NCBI GenBank assembly: GCA_036489565.1
Contig: DASXFN010000034.1
Location: 22,495 to 86,494, forward strand
From: JAICKN01 sp036489565
GTDB lineage: Bacteria; Acidobacteriota; Terriglobia; Terriglobales; Acidobacteriaceae
Direction of reading: 5' to 3'
Length of the DNA stretch: 64,000 bases
In this document: one piece after another, positions 1 through 8,334 of the stretch
Position numbering within the stretch: the stretch's first letter is position 1
Layout: each line of letters begins with the position of its first letter
The notes under the pieces: model-generated
Told to the model about the DNA's origin: nothing
Seen by the model: only the letters and a program-made list of their open reading frames with translations
The model's database searches: none
Program-made: the position numbers and the translations under genes

Positions 1-1
1 G

Positions 2-709
2 GAGGCAGAAAACCTGCAAGTCCGTTTTAATGAAACATTCTGGTGCGACGATCTTTCCCTATATGCTCTGGCCCTCGATGGCGACAAAGCGCCTTGCCGC
101 GTACGCACATCCAATGCCGGACAATGCCTCTATACCCGCATTGCTCCTCCTGCGATTGCCGCCCGCGTGGCTCGCCAGATGTTGGATCCAGATTTATTTA
201 ACGGCTGGGGAATCCGCACCGTCGCCGCTGGAGAGTCGCGCTACAATCCACTCTCTTATCACAACGGTTCAGTCTGGCCGCATGACAATGCCTTGATCGC
301 CAGCGGGATGGCGAGCTACGGATTCAAAGAACTAGCGGGTCGAATACTATTGGCGCTGCTAGACGTCAGCGCCACTGTGGACCTGCGAAGATTGCCGGAG
401 CTTTTTTGCGGGCTCGAGCGTCGCCACGGGGAAGGCCCCACGCTTTATCCAGTTGCCTGCTCTCCTCAAACCTGGGCAGGCGCAGCGAGTTTTCTGCTCG
501 TGCAGGCCTGCCTCGGAATTTCCGTGCATGACGGCGAAAAGAAAATCATCCTTGACCAGCCTTATTTACCAGAAGGAATTCCGCAGCTTCTTATTAAAGA
601 CCTTCGCAGCGGTGACGCCTCCGTGGATCTCCAACTGGAAAAAAGCCAGGACTCCGTTTCTCTCCGCGTGTTGTGCCAGCGCGGGAAAGTGGAAATCGTC
701 ATGAAGTGA
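2..709 (+). CDS. Amylo-alpha-1,6-glucosidase (glycogen debranching type), C-terminal part
   Basis: The visible 235 residues are the C-terminal half of a glycogen-debranching amylo-1,6-glucosidase with an (alpha/alpha)6 barrel; the 5' end lies outside the window and the frame is open from base 2. Seen in the sequence: FWCDDLSLYALALDGDK near the visible start, then NGWGIRT, YNPLSYHNGSVWPHDNALI and YPVACSPQTWAGAASFLL. This order is typical of the family, in which the barrel hydrolyses the alpha-1,6 branch glucose of glycogen or related glucans. No signal peptide can be judged because the N-terminus is missing. A trehalose or sucrose-type family member cannot be excluded from this part alone. Confidence 0.85.
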   Translation, partial: EAENLQVRFNETFWCDDLSLYALALDGDKAPCRVRTSNAGQCLYTRIAPPAIAARVARQMLDPDLFNGWGIRTVAAGESRYNPLSYHNGSVWPHDNALIASGMASYGFKELAGRILLALLDVSATVDLRRLPELFCGLERRHGEGPTLYPVACSPQTWAGAASFLLVQACLGISVHDGEKKIILDQPYLPEGIPQLLIKDLRSGDASVDLQLEKSQDSVSLRVLCQRGKVEIVMK

Positions 710-890
710 GGTCCTCCCACTTGATGCTTCCCAAGGTTGGACGCCGCGCCTACCAGCGCTTATCCCCTTCCGTAAGGCATGTCCCCGCCTCATTTACAGA
801 CAACACAGGATGGAAGACTACTGGGTACTCCGGATAGGATTACTGCGGCATGATAAGGATTACATTTACTCCTGCAAAACGAGGCTCTCT

Positions 891-1646
891 ATGAAATGCA
901 GCGCAAAGAAATTGTCGAAGTATGTACTACTCTCCCTAACGTCAGTTCTGCTCGTGTTCAGCACCATGGCATGGGCACAGAATGATGATCAATCTGACAT
1001 TGCAAAGCGCCTGGACACTTCCGCCACCGTTCTAACGCAAATCATGGGAACGCCGGACAAAGGGATTCCGAACAATGTTCTTGACTCCGCCGAATGTGTC
1101 GCGGTCGTCCCATCCCTGGTAAAAATTGCTGTTGGCTTTGGTGGAAGCCATGGCAAAGGCGTGGCCACTTGCCGCACCGCGCATGGCTGGAGCGCTCCCG
1201 CTCCTATCACCATCACCGGCGGAAGCTGGGGTCTTCAACTCGGCGGACAAGCAACCGACCTGGTAATGCTTGTCATGAACGATAAAGGCATGGCTGATCT
1301 GCTTTCCAGTAAGTTCAAGCTTGGCGCTCGCGCATCTGCTGCAGCTGGTCCCGTTGGACGCTCCGCCGCCGCCGACACCGATTGGAAGATGAAAGCCGAA
1401 GTTCTCAGCTACTCCCGTTCGCGCGGCGCATTTGCTGGCGTTGACCTGAACGGATCATCCATCACGCAGGACAAGGACGCCACCCGCCTTCTCTATGGCA
1501 AGATGGTGCCTTTCGCCGACTTGTTGAAGGGAAAAGTAGCGCCGCCGCAATCCGCAGAGAGTTTCCTGGGAACAGTACGTAAGTTTTCCGCTGAAGCAAA
1601 ACAGTCAGGGTCAATCAACACTCCTGCGCCAAATAACGGACAATAA
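891..1646 (+). CDS. SYLF (Ysc84-type) domain secreted protein
   Basis: A 251-residue secreted protein with a SYLF (DUF500/Ysc84) domain, a lipid-binding fold. The frame is open further upstream, but the ATG at 891 is chosen because it directly begins a signal peptide: a basic start (KCSAKKLSK), a hydrophobic core and an AWA-Q cleavage site near residue 28. The mature part has the expected AKRLDTSATVLTQIM start, IPNNVLDSAECVAVVPSL and the glycine-rich GGSWGLQLGGQATDLVMLVM core. Acidobacterial genomes often carry such exported SYLF proteins; their role is not well established. A stem-loop terminator follows the stop codon, so it is probably a single-gene unit. Confidence 0.85.
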   Translation: MKCSAKKLSKYVLLSLTSVLLVFSTMAWAQNDDQSDIAKRLDTSATVLTQIMGTPDKGIPNNVLDSAECVAVVPSLVKIAVGFGGSHGKGVATCRTAHGWSAPAPITITGGSWGLQLGGQATDLVMLVMNDKGMADLLSSKFKLGARASAAAGPVGRSAAADTDWKMKAEVLSYSRSRGAFAGVDLNGSSITQDKDATRLLYGKMVPFADLLKGKVAPPQSAESFLGTVRKFSAEAKQSGSINTPAPNNGQ

Positions 1647-1670
1647 CCTTACCCTCATTGCGAATGTCAG

Positions 1671-1700
1671 AAGCCAGTTTCCTAAAGAAACTGGCTTTTA
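1671..1700 (+). terminator. Rho-independent terminator after the SYLF gene
   Basis: A perfect 10-bp stem (AAGCCAGTTT / AAACTGGCTT) around a 7-nt loop runs into a short T-rich tail, 25 bases after the SYLF stop codon. Confidence 0.75.
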
Positions 1701-1793
1701 CTTTGGCCTGATCTAACTGGCGAGATTTACCAGGTATCGCCCCCGGGAATCTGCACGACAACCGCAACATAAAAAAGGACATCGAAGCACGGC

Positions 1794-2618
1794 ATGTCGG
1801 AGCAGCACAATTCGCCGGAAAGCTCTTCGGTCACCTTCTCCGAACCGCAACTCTTGACTCCGCCGCAGGAAGCCTTATATCGCGAGGTTTTGCAGGTTGT
1901 GGAAGGGCGCGGAATCCCTTATGCGGTATCGGGCGCCTTTGCGCTGCGCGAATACACCGGCATCTCCCGCATGACGAAAGATCTGGATTTGTTTCTCACT
2001 GCGGAGGATTCTTCCCGTGCGCTCGATTATCTGCGCAAGCAAGGGTTCCAATGCGAAGTGTGTGATCCGGTCTGGCTCGCCAAGGCCCACCGCGAGGGAT
2101 ATTTCGTGGACCTCATCACCGGCATGAGCAACGCTGTTCTGGTGGTCGAACCTTCCTGGATCGAGCGCGCCCGCCCCGCCACTATTGTTGGAATAAAAAC
2201 TCGCGTGCTCGCCCCGGAAGAATTACTAGCTTCAAAACTCTTTGTCACCCGCCGCGAACGCTTCGACGGCGCGGACATCGCGCACGTGATTTATGGCACG
2301 CGCGGGCAAATCCAATGGGAGCGAGTGCTGGCATTGGTGGGCGAGCACTGGGAGATGTTGCTGTGGGCGCTGCTCTTCTTCCGTTACGCGTACCCAGCGC
2401 AAACCAATTATGTTCCTGCCGCGCTGTGGCAGGATTTGCTCGGCCGCCTCTCATCCGACCTTGCGAAAGACCAGCCCCACGCGGCTTTTCGAGGAAGTCT
2501 GGTGGACGACAACATGTTCGCCATTGATCTCAAAGAGTGGGGCCTGGAAAACATTCTGGAAGACTATCGCACCAGACGCATGGCTCGTATTAAAAAGCCC
2601 AGGAAGCAGCGCGCATGA
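1794..2618 (+). CDS. Nucleotidyltransferase-fold protein
   Basis: A 274-residue protein with a minimal nucleotidyltransferase fold similar to the AbiEii/DUF-type NTases. Seen: YAVSGAFALREYTGISRMT followed by KDLDLFL (the paired metal-binding Asp residues) and a third candidate Asp in YFVDLITGM. The C-terminal half is helical with no recognised domain. Family knowledge: such proteins transfer nucleotides to RNA, proteins or small molecules, and some act as toxins. The metallophosphoesterase gene starts 18 bases downstream, so the two are likely co-transcribed. The substrate is unknown. Confidence 0.65.
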   Translation: MSEQHNSPESSSVTFSEPQLLTPPQEALYREVLQVVEGRGIPYAVSGAFALREYTGISRMTKDLDLFLTAEDSSRALDYLRKQGFQCEVCDPVWLAKAHREGYFVDLITGMSNAVLVVEPSWIERARPATIVGIKTRVLAPEELLASKLFVTRRERFDGADIAHVIYGTRGQIQWERVLALVGEHWEMLLWALLFFRYAYPAQTNYVPAALWQDLLGRLSSDLAKDQPHAAFRGSLVDDNMFAIDLKEWGLENILEDYRTRRMARIKKPRKQRA

Positions 2619-2636
2619 ACGCGCCCATGGATTGAA

Positions 2637-3344
2637 TTGAGAATTGCCGCCACCGCCGATCTTCACTTCTCGCCCCAGCGTCAAATGATGCTGCGCGAAC
2701 AACTGAGCCGCGTCCGCGACGAAGCCGACGTTTTGGTCCTCGCCGGCGATCTTACAAACTACGGGCAGCCGCAAGAGATGGAATCCCTGCTGAACACCAT
2801 CGTGCGCATCCGCGTGCCCACGATTGCGATTCTCGGAAATCACGACTACGAAAGTGGCCAGGAGCAGGAATTAATGCGCATGATGACCGCCGAGGGTCTC
2901 AAGGTGCTTGACGGCAGCGCCTACGAACGTGATGGCGTGGGCTTTGCCGGCACCAAAGGTTTCGTCGGCGGCTTTGGGCGAGGCGTGCTGACAGCATTCG
3001 GAGAGCCTGAGGTCAAAACCTTTGTTCGCGCTTCCATTGATGAAGCATTAAAGCTGGAGCGCGCCATGTCGCAATTGCGCACCCCAAAACGTGTTGTGGT
3101 CTTGCACTATGCTCCAATCGCCGCAACCGTGCAGGGCGAAGCGCCTGAGATTTTTCCGTTTCTCGGCACATCGCGTTTAGCGGAGGTCATTGACCGTCAC
3201 GGCGCCGATTTCGTCATCCACGGCCACGCGCACAATGGCTTTCCTGACGGCGCGACCACCGCCGGAGTCCCTGTCCACAACGTAGCCATCACTCTGCTTC
3301 AATCGCAAAAACCTCCCATGGCCTATCGTATTTTTGATGTCTAG
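2637..3344 (+). CDS. Calcineurin-like metallophosphoesterase
   Basis: A 235-residue cytoplasmic metallophosphoesterase. The five motifs of the dinuclear-metal fold are present in order: ADLHFS, GDLTNYG, GNHDYE, LHYAPI and GHAHNG. Translation starts at TTG 2637, since the first metal-binding motif lies only seven residues in and there is no room for a later start. It follows the nucleotidyltransferase gene by 18 bases and probably shares its mRNA. The substrate could be a phosphodiester, a nucleotide or a phosphoprotein; nothing in the sequence decides. Confidence 0.85.
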   Translation: MRIAATADLHFSPQRQMMLREQLSRVRDEADVLVLAGDLTNYGQPQEMESLLNTIVRIRVPTIAILGNHDYESGQEQELMRMMTAEGLKVLDGSAYERDGVGFAGTKGFVGGFGRGVLTAFGEPEVKTFVRASIDEALKLERAMSQLRTPKRVVVLHYAPIAATVQGEAPEIFPFLGTSRLAEVIDRHGADFVIHGHAHNGFPDGATTAGVPVHNVAITLLQSQKPPMAYRIFDV

Positions 3345-3639
3345 AAGCAATCTCATAAATCAGCTTTTAAGTAGAGGCACGGTTAGGTTTGGAAGGGCAT
3401 GGCTTCAGCCGCTGAGGGAACACGCAGTTGAGATCGTTGTTGTGAGATTGCCTCTAACTACAGCTTATTTGACCGAATTGTCTCCAATTTCTTCTGCAAC
3501 GCGCCAGCAGTACACAACTATCCCATAAACGGTACAGCGTAGACCCGATGGAAAATTTACGAGAAAAGATTCAAAGTGCTTAAGTGTCAGAAATGATCTT
3601 GAAAATAAATATCGTACGCATCTCCCATGGAGGAAACGC
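3345..3639. other. Intergenic stretch with a possible repeat relic
   Basis: No convincing gene. Around 3375-3425 a GGCATGGCTTCAGCC segment resembles the GC-rich, partly palindromic intergenic repeats common in acidobacterial genomes, but only one copy is visible here. The last 40 bases should hold the promoter of the small DUF3309 gene; no clear -35/-10 pair was identified. Confidence 0.35.
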
Positions 3640-3792
3640 ATGTACACAATTCTGATTGTGGTACTGGTTTTGCTTTTGATTGGCGCTCTGCCGTCATGGC
3701 CTTATAGCACCGGCTGGGGATACTATCCCAGCGGCGGCCTTGGCCTGATCGTCGTGATTCTGCTTGTCTTGGTTTTGGCCGGCAGAGTTTAA
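3640..3792 (+). CDS. DUF3309-type small membrane protein (50 aa)
   Basis: A 50-residue gene easily missed because of its size. A GGAGGA ribosome-binding site lies six bases before the ATG. The protein has two hydrophobic segments: residues 3-17, ending before LPSWPYS, and 33-47. They are separated by the STGWGYYPSGGLG turn typical of DUF3309 proteins. It should be a two-pass inner-membrane peptide of unknown function, often described as stress-associated in other bacteria. A perfect 10-bp inverted repeat 27 bases downstream may act as its terminator or belong to the murB promoter. Confidence 0.8.
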   Translation: MYTILIVVLVLLLIGALPSWPYSTGWGYYPSGGLGLIVVILLVLVLAGRV

Positions 3793-3818
3793 CGCCATTT
3801 CAATAGCAATAAAATTCT

Positions 3819-3847
3819 GGGCTGCTCATTTATATTGTGAGCAGCCC
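3819..3847. promoter_or_regulatory. Perfect 10-bp inverted repeat over the murB start region
   Basis: GGGCTGCTCA (3819-3828) and TGAGCAGCCC (3838-3847) are exact reverse complements around a 9-nt centre. The centre contains TATATT, a fair -10 hexamer, and the right arm ends one base before the murB ATG. It could be the terminator of the DUF3309 gene (though no T-run follows), an operator, or an RNA hairpin at the murB start. Confidence 0.6.
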
Positions 3848-3848
3848 A

Positions 3849-4895
3849 ATGCTTGTTCAGGAACAGGTTCCCCTCGCGCCCCGCACCACAATTAAAGTAG
3901 GCGGCCCCGCCCGCTTTTTCGTGGAAGCCCGCAACACTGAAGATGCTCGCGCGGCGGTGGAGTTTGCCCGTTCCAAATCTCTTGCGTTATTTGTTCTCGG
4001 CGGCGGCAGCAATCTGGTTGTGTCGGACAAAGGCTGGCCGGGCTTGGTGTTGAAAATCGCCATCTCGGGAATCGAGCAACGCTCAGAAGCAGGACCCGCC
4101 ATATTTGAAGTTGGAGCCGGCGAAGAATGGGACAAGTTTGTCGCCTTCGCCGTGGGGAAGAATTGCGCAGGAGTGGAATGCCTGAGCGGAATTCCCGGCA
4201 GCGTAGGCGGAACGCCGGTGCAGAACGTGGGCGCCTACGGCCAGGAAGTCGCTGAAACGATTGAATCCGTCCATGCGCTTGAAGTTGAAACGCTCGAAGT
4301 GCGTGAAATTGCAAAACAAAATTGCGGGTTTTCCTACCGTAGCAGCATTTTCAACACAACCGAACGCGGCCGCTACATCATTTTGAAAACCACCTATTCC
4401 CTCACCCCCGGCGGCACTCCAAAAACCGAATATGCGGACCTGAAAAAATATTTTGCCGGATGGCGCGAGACGCCAACCCTCGCCGACGCCCGGGAAGCCG
4501 TCCGGCAAATTCGCGCCCGCAAAGGAATGCTCATCACCCCCGGCGATCCCGACTGCAAAAGCGCCGGATCATTCTTCAAGAACCCCATCCTCTCGCCTGA
4601 ACAGCACGATGAACTGCTCCGCCGCGCCGCCCTCCGTGGATTGCAAGTGCCCAGCTATCCCGCCCTTGAATCCCAGAAAAAAGTTTCCGCCGCGTGGCTG
4701 GTAGAGCACTCCGGATTCAGCAAGGGATTCATCGCCGGGAAAGCCGGCATCTCGCGCAAACACGCCCTCGCCATCGTGAACCGCGGCCAAGCCTCAGCAC
4801 TCGACATCCTCTCCTTGAAAGAACAAATTCAGGGCAGAGTCAAGGAAATCTGGGGCGTCCAACTGGAGCCCGAGCCGGTGATGGTCGGCTTCTAA
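3849..4895 (+). CDS. murB: UDP-N-acetylenolpyruvoylglucosamine reductase
   Basis: MurB reduces UDP-GlcNAc-enolpyruvate to UDP-MurNAc with NADPH and FAD in the cytoplasmic branch of peptidoglycan synthesis. The 348 residues show the FAD-binding segment (TTIKVGGPARFFVEA, LGGGSNLVVSD, GIPGSVGGTPVQNVGAYGQE), the FSYRSSIF segment typical of the E. coli-like type I enzymes, and the C-terminal SAGSFFKNP, whose Ser is the proton donor in the family, followed by AAWLVEHSG. ATG 3849 is preferred over an in-frame GTG at 3837 because the GTG directly abuts a TATATT that may be the -10 element, and because families start just before the VPLAPRTT segment. No obvious ribosome-binding site is seen. It is not in a dcw cluster here. 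Confidence 0.93.
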   Translation: MLVQEQVPLAPRTTIKVGGPARFFVEARNTEDARAAVEFARSKSLALFVLGGGSNLVVSDKGWPGLVLKIAISGIEQRSEAGPAIFEVGAGEEWDKFVAFAVGKNCAGVECLSGIPGSVGGTPVQNVGAYGQEVAETIESVHALEVETLEVREIAKQNCGFSYRSSIFNTTERGRYIILKTTYSLTPGGTPKTEYADLKKYFAGWRETPTLADAREAVRQIRARKGMLITPGDPDCKSAGSFFKNPILSPEQHDELLRRAALRGLQVPSYPALESQKKVSAAWLVEHSGFSKGFIAGKAGISRKHALAIVNRGQASALDILSLKEQIQGRVKEIWGVQLEPEPVMVGF

Positions 4896-4950
4896 GCGTC
4901 CCTAAGTTTTAGCGCAGCGATCGCTCACGTGATTCAACTCTCAAAAGCAT

Positions 4951-4992
4951 GTCATCCCGACGCTTGAGCGCAGCGAAAGAGAAGGGACCTTA
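4951..4992. repeat. Partial copy of the GTCATYCCGAGCGAAG-type dispersed repeat
   Basis: GTCATCCCGACGCTTGAGCG then CAGCGAAAGAGAAGGGACCT resembles the start of the dispersed intergenic repeat seen more fully at 15003 and 15868. This copy is divergent and lacks the returning arm. It lies between the convergent murB and uracil-DNA glycosylase genes. Confidence 0.4.
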
Positions 4993-5052
4993 CGACCTAC
5001 GTAATTGGGATTGCAACGTCTGGGAAATGCGCTCCAACTGGCCCCGGCGCGA

Positions 5053-5760
5053 CTAAGCGTTCTTATCGGCCAGCCGCGCCGCTTCTTTAAAAACGGCGAA
5101 AAACATGGGCCGCGTCAGCTTACCGGTCTGAGTATTCTGGTTCGACGGATGGTACGAGGCCAATAGCACTTTGCCATCCGGCATCTTATATTTGGCCCCG
5201 TGTCCGAAGACATATCCCGCGCGGCTCGGAAGCATCCCACGCCGCTTCAGAAAATTTAAATACGCATCGAATGCGATCTTCCCCAAGGCCACAACCACTT
5301 TCAACTTCTTCAGCCCATCAATTTCGCGCTCCAAATACGAAGCGCAATTCGCCAACTCCTGCGGAAGAGGTTTGTTATCCGGAGGAGCACAGCGCGCCGC
5401 GGCAGTAATAAACAAATCTTTCAACTTCAAGCCGTCATTGCGGTCGATGGCCGTCGGCTGGCTGGCAAATCCGCAATCATAAAGCACCGGATACATAAAC
5501 TTCCCCGACGCATCTCCGGTAAACGGACGGCCCGTGCGGTTCGAACCGTGCGCGCCAGGAGCTAATCCCAACACAAGCACCCGTGCATTCGGATCGCCAA
5601 AACCCGGCACCGGCTTCCCCCAGTACTCGCAATACAGATAAGCGCGCCGCTTCTCCAGCGCTATCCGCTGCCGATATTCCACCAGCCGCGGACATCGCGT
5701 GCAGGAGATGACTTCAGAGTTGAGCTGGACGAGCCAGAGAGGAGGTGAGCTACCCGTCAT
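5053..5760 (-). CDS. Type 5 uracil-DNA glycosylase (UdgB)
   Basis: A 235-residue base-excision repair enzyme that removes uracil (and in this family also hypoxanthine) from DNA. The signature GLAPGAHGSNRTGRPFTGD and the C-terminal SYHPSNQNTQTGKLT identify family 5, as opposed to the family 4 enzymes. Cysteines in ISCTRCPRL, CEYWGKP, AARCAPP and NCASYL fit the 4Fe-4S cluster ligands of the UDG superfamily. It stands alone, convergent with murB. The typical thermophile and Actinobacteria/Acidobacteria distribution agrees with the proposed host. Confidence 0.9.
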   Translation of the reverse strand: MTGSSPPLWLVQLNSEVISCTRCPRLVEYRQRIALEKRRAYLYCEYWGKPVPGFGDPNARVLVLGLAPGAHGSNRTGRPFTGDASGKFMYPVLYDCGFASQPTAIDRNDGLKLKDLFITAAARCAPPDNKPLPQELANCASYLEREIDGLKKLKVVVALGKIAFDAYLNFLKRRGMLPSRAGYVFGHGAKYKMPDGKVLLASYHPSNQNTQTGKLTRPMFFAVFKEAARLADKNA

Positions 5761-5841
5761 GAGATGTGATTTCTGTGCAAATGTCTAGCCTGCAGAAAAT
5801 TTCTGCGATAGTTTCTGTATAGATTTAGAATTCATTCCACT

Positions 5842-6207
5842 ATGCGAATCGTTTCTATTCGAGCATTCCAGGTCGCAAAAGTATTGGGCATTGTTTACAC
5901 GTTATTTGGATTCACGACATTCATTCTATATGCGGTTCGCGGAGATGAAGCTTTAACTCTGCCGTTCGGAATCCTCGCCCCTCTCGTTAATTTAAACGTA
6001 AATCTGACTCTGCCTCATATGAATGGGGTGCTTTACAACATTTTTTTGTGTGCGGCTGCGCTGATTTCCTATGCCGTAACAGGATGGATAACAGGGATGT
6101 TCCTTGCGTTCTGTTTTAACTTCATAGCCAAAAAAACAAACGGAATCGAGGCGAAATACCTGTTCATACCAAAAGAAGAAATTGCAACCGATATCCCAAC
6201 TACTTAA
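5842..6207 (+). CDS. Small integral membrane protein (DUF3566-like)
   Basis: A 121-residue protein with hydrophobic segments at roughly residues 12-33 and 61-95, separated by a polar loop with charged GDEALT. The overall pattern resembles the DUF3566-type transmembrane proteins, whose function is unknown. The gene is divergent from the uracil-DNA glycosylase, with about 80 bases between them for both promoters. No partner is evident. Confidence 0.6.
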   Translation: MRIVSIRAFQVAKVLGIVYTLFGFTTFILYAVRGDEALTLPFGILAPLVNLNVNLTLPHMNGVLYNIFLCAAALISYAVTGWITGMFLAFCFNFIAKKTNGIEAKYLFIPKEEIATDIPTT

Positions 6208-6221
6208 AACATCGAGCAAGC

Positions 6222-6602
6222 TCAATTCGACGTCTGCACCTGCATCGATTCATCAATCGAAAGCTTGGCCGGCGTCCCGCCATCACTGCGGGTCGCAGTC
6301 ACTTGGAAGCCTGAAGCCGTCGTTTCCACGTCGTAGGTGTAAGGGGGCCTGCTACCTGAAACCGTGAGATAGTGACCCGAAGTCAGGTCGTCTAGCGATC
6401 CATACTTTGCTTCCGAAGCAAAATACTGGCGCTCAGCGTTGGCAATGCCCAGCAAATCACCCTTCACGCCGACAATGTTGGCCGCTCCTGTAGGATTGTT
6501 CGTGCCGCCGATGGCCGACACGCTCCGCAACTGCGTAGCATAAAGATACAGCCCGACCGCCACGACGATAAGCACACTGATAAACCCGAAGGCCCGACCC
6601 AT
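6222..6602 (-). CDS. Pilin-like membrane-anchored protein
   Basis: A 126-residue protein with one N-terminal hydrophobic helix (residues 6-26) and a globular part. The segment NAERQYFASEAKYGSLDDL and the late PYTYDVETTASGFQVTATRS resemble the body of type IV pilins and pseudopilins, in which a helix is followed by a sheet domain. The ATG at 6602 is chosen because a strong GGGAGGAG lies just upstream; an in-frame TTG at 6614 would read through that site. It lacks the classic prepilin G-FTLIE cleavage site, so normal PilD processing is doubtful. The uncharacterised PH-like gene lies upstream on the same strand. Confidence 0.5.
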   Translation of the reverse strand: MGRAFGFISVLIVVAVGLYLYATQLRSVSAIGGTNNPTGAANIVGVKGDLLGIANAERQYFASEAKYGSLDDLTSGHYLTVSGSRPPYTYDVETTASGFQVTATRSDGGTPAKLSIDESMQVQTSN

Positions 6603-6661
6603 AACTCCTCCCAAAAGCTAATTGCACAGCGAAAAAGGCAGGTCCGCAAGTAACCAGAGTG

Positions 6662-7153
6662 TTAGGACGGCAGATCATGGCCACGCTTGATGAAGTCGAG
6701 AATCTGCCCGCGCAGAGCCGAGTAGCTGTCTTCGTGACCACTGTAGGAGTAATCCATGGGGATGGTGGCGCGCGCGGTGACGATGGTGAGTCGATAGATT
6801 GGGACTTGCCTGCCGCCGGATTGGCTTGAGGCGCTACTAGCTTCCGTGCCAATGTCAGTGATGTCGTCGAAAGATATCTCGCCTGACTCAGCTTTGAATA
6901 CTTTGTGACCCTTCCAGCGAACAATGCGCCGCGTGGCGTCGAACGTAAAAGTCTTGCGAAGGTCCATGATGAAAGCGAATAGCAGAAAGAATACAGGTAA
7001 AAAGAGGTAGCCTTTCGGTTCATGGCGAGCGATCACAATGTAAAGCGTAATGAGCGCGGCAGCAGCGCAAATTGCGGATACCCAACGGGTGCCTGCCACT
7101 ACCACGAGCTCTCGCGGTGTCTGTCGTGCGATGTGCATGCGCGATTCTTGCAA
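6662..7153 (-). CDS. Two-pass membrane protein of unknown function
   Basis: A 163-residue protein not recognised as a named family. Two hydrophobic helices (about residues 23-42 and 48-65) are followed by a soluble beta-rich part with a DATRRIVRWKG segment, reminiscent of bacterial PH-like (bPH) domains. Translation may start at ATG 7153 or five codons later at MHIARQ. It precedes the pilin-like gene by 59 bases on the same strand, so the two may form a transcript. Confidence 0.6.
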   Translation of the reverse strand: MQESRMHIARQTPRELVVVAGTRWVSAICAAAALITLYIVIARHEPKGYLFLPVFFLLFAFIMDLRKTFTFDATRRIVRWKGHKVFKAESGEISFDDITDIGTEASSASSQSGGRQVPIYRLTIVTARATIPMDYSYSGHEDSYSALRGQILDFIKRGHDLPS

Positions 7154-7308
7154 GAACTATCGCATGGAAGCGAATCGGCTACTGAGAAATTTTGTGTGGC
7201 GGCACGACCGTGCGCGCGCAGCAGAGTGTTCCACGGGGAACACATCGTCATCACGGAAGTGTATAGACAATCAAACGACTGCGGGGAAAAGGGGTTGCGG
7301 CCAAACAC

Positions 7309-7342
7309 GCCCACCCTTTCGCGAGCAAGACGAAGGGTGGGC
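7309..7342. terminator. GC-rich hairpin, terminator or dispersed palindrome
   Basis: GCCCACCCTT (7309-7318) and AAGGGTGGGC (7333-7342) are exact reverse complements with a 14-nt loop. It sits 60 bases downstream of the secreted-protein gene that ends at 7403 on the minus strand, where a terminator is expected, but no long T-run follows. Similar GCCCACCCT palindromes are known as dispersed repeats in Acidobacteriota. Confidence 0.5.
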
Positions 7343-7402
7343 GAACCGCTCCCCGATCATTTTCTATTTCTATCTACAAACTACACGTGCAAAGCTGCGA
7401 TC

Positions 7403-8038
7403 TTAATACCGGAAGCGCAGATCATGTTCATCCAAAGTGCGGGCGACCCGAACGACCCCGTGCAACGGGTTCGCTCCGAAATGTACGGTTGCCGGATCGC
7501 CGAAAGTCACAGCAATGTTTGAGAGGGCGATGTCGCCTACACTGCCCGTGACCCCGGTGATGTCTATGGTTAGTACAGGAGATGGCGTCCCAGCAGGTTG
7601 GAAGGGCGGTGGGAACGTTCCATTGATCGTAATCGTGGCCGGCCCCGTCACTTCAAATCCGCCCGGAATTGCCGTAACTTCGCCATTCACCACACTGATG
7701 TGGTGGGTATGCGCGTTGCGGTTCGCAGGATTATCCAGAAGATTGGGGTCGGTGGAGGTGGCGACGCCATTCGCCATAACTCCGAGGTCGGAACGTTCCA
7801 TGGTCAGGGCCGCTGAAAAATTCGCCTTGTCCGACCTTGCGTTCAGGAGCAATGACCAATGGCCGCGAACTTCCCAGGGTCCCTTGACGCTTGCGGGTGC
7901 GCTTGCGGGCGTGTAGTCATTGAGCGTCCCTCTAAACTCCATGTTATGTTTCGGGGTCTGGGCCATGGCACCGGTACCTGCCGCCAGCGCCAGCATCACG
8001 ATACTGCGTACAACCAGCCTGAAAACTCTGTTGTTCAT
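7403..8038 (-). CDS. Secreted protein of unknown function
   Basis: A 211-residue exported protein. The N-terminus is a signal peptide of about 26 residues ending AMA-Q. The mature part starts KHNMEFRGTLNDYTP and is rich in beta-strand-like alternation; AHTHHISVVNGEVT, FEVTGPATITING and LTIDITGVTG look like a single beta-sandwich or lipocalin-like domain. No catalytic motif was recognised. A GC-rich palindrome follows the stop. Confidence 0.6.
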   Translation of the reverse strand: MNNRVFRLVVRSIVMLALAAGTGAMAQTPKHNMEFRGTLNDYTPASAPASVKGPWEVRGHWSLLLNARSDKANFSAALTMERSDLGVMANGVATSTDPNLLDNPANRNAHTHHISVVNGEVTAIPGGFEVTGPATITINGTFPPPFQPAGTPSPVLTIDITGVTGSVGDIALSNIAVTFGDPATVHFGANPLHGVVRVARTLDEHDLRFRY

Positions 8039-8248
8039 GAAAAATCTCCAAACTTAGATTTGCGCTTTTGTCGCCGAAAGTTCCCCGGCCACCCAGGGGA
8101 TTGTCATGGCCCATGCGAGGATCGCGGCCGAAATTCCATTCCGGTTAACTTGAGGCGCGTGAACACAATGGAACGGGTGTGTGAGTATCGTCAAAGGGCA
8201 ATGCGCGGAATGGCCTTATTTCCTTCACTTACCGTCGAATACCGTGCT

Positions 8249-8277
8249 TTGCCGTCCGGGTGCCGGCAAGCTATAAT
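8249..8277 (+). promoter_or_regulatory. Sigma-70-type promoter for the HTH/propeller gene
   Basis: TTGCCG (8249-8254) and TATAAT (8272-8277) are separated by exactly 17 bases, 57 bases before the ATG at 8335. This also argues that the frame open upstream of 8335 is not translated. Confidence 0.65.
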
Positions 8278-8334
8278 CGCGTTCCCATACTCGAGACGAC
8301 ACGAGACAACCTAAAGACCAAGCAGGAGGGCGCG

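Noticed and set aside
3334..3528. Open frame of 64 codons after the phosphoesterase
   Set aside because: Overlaps the phosphoesterase end and a repeat-like GGCATGGCTTCAGCC stretch; no ribosome-binding site or protein-like composition.
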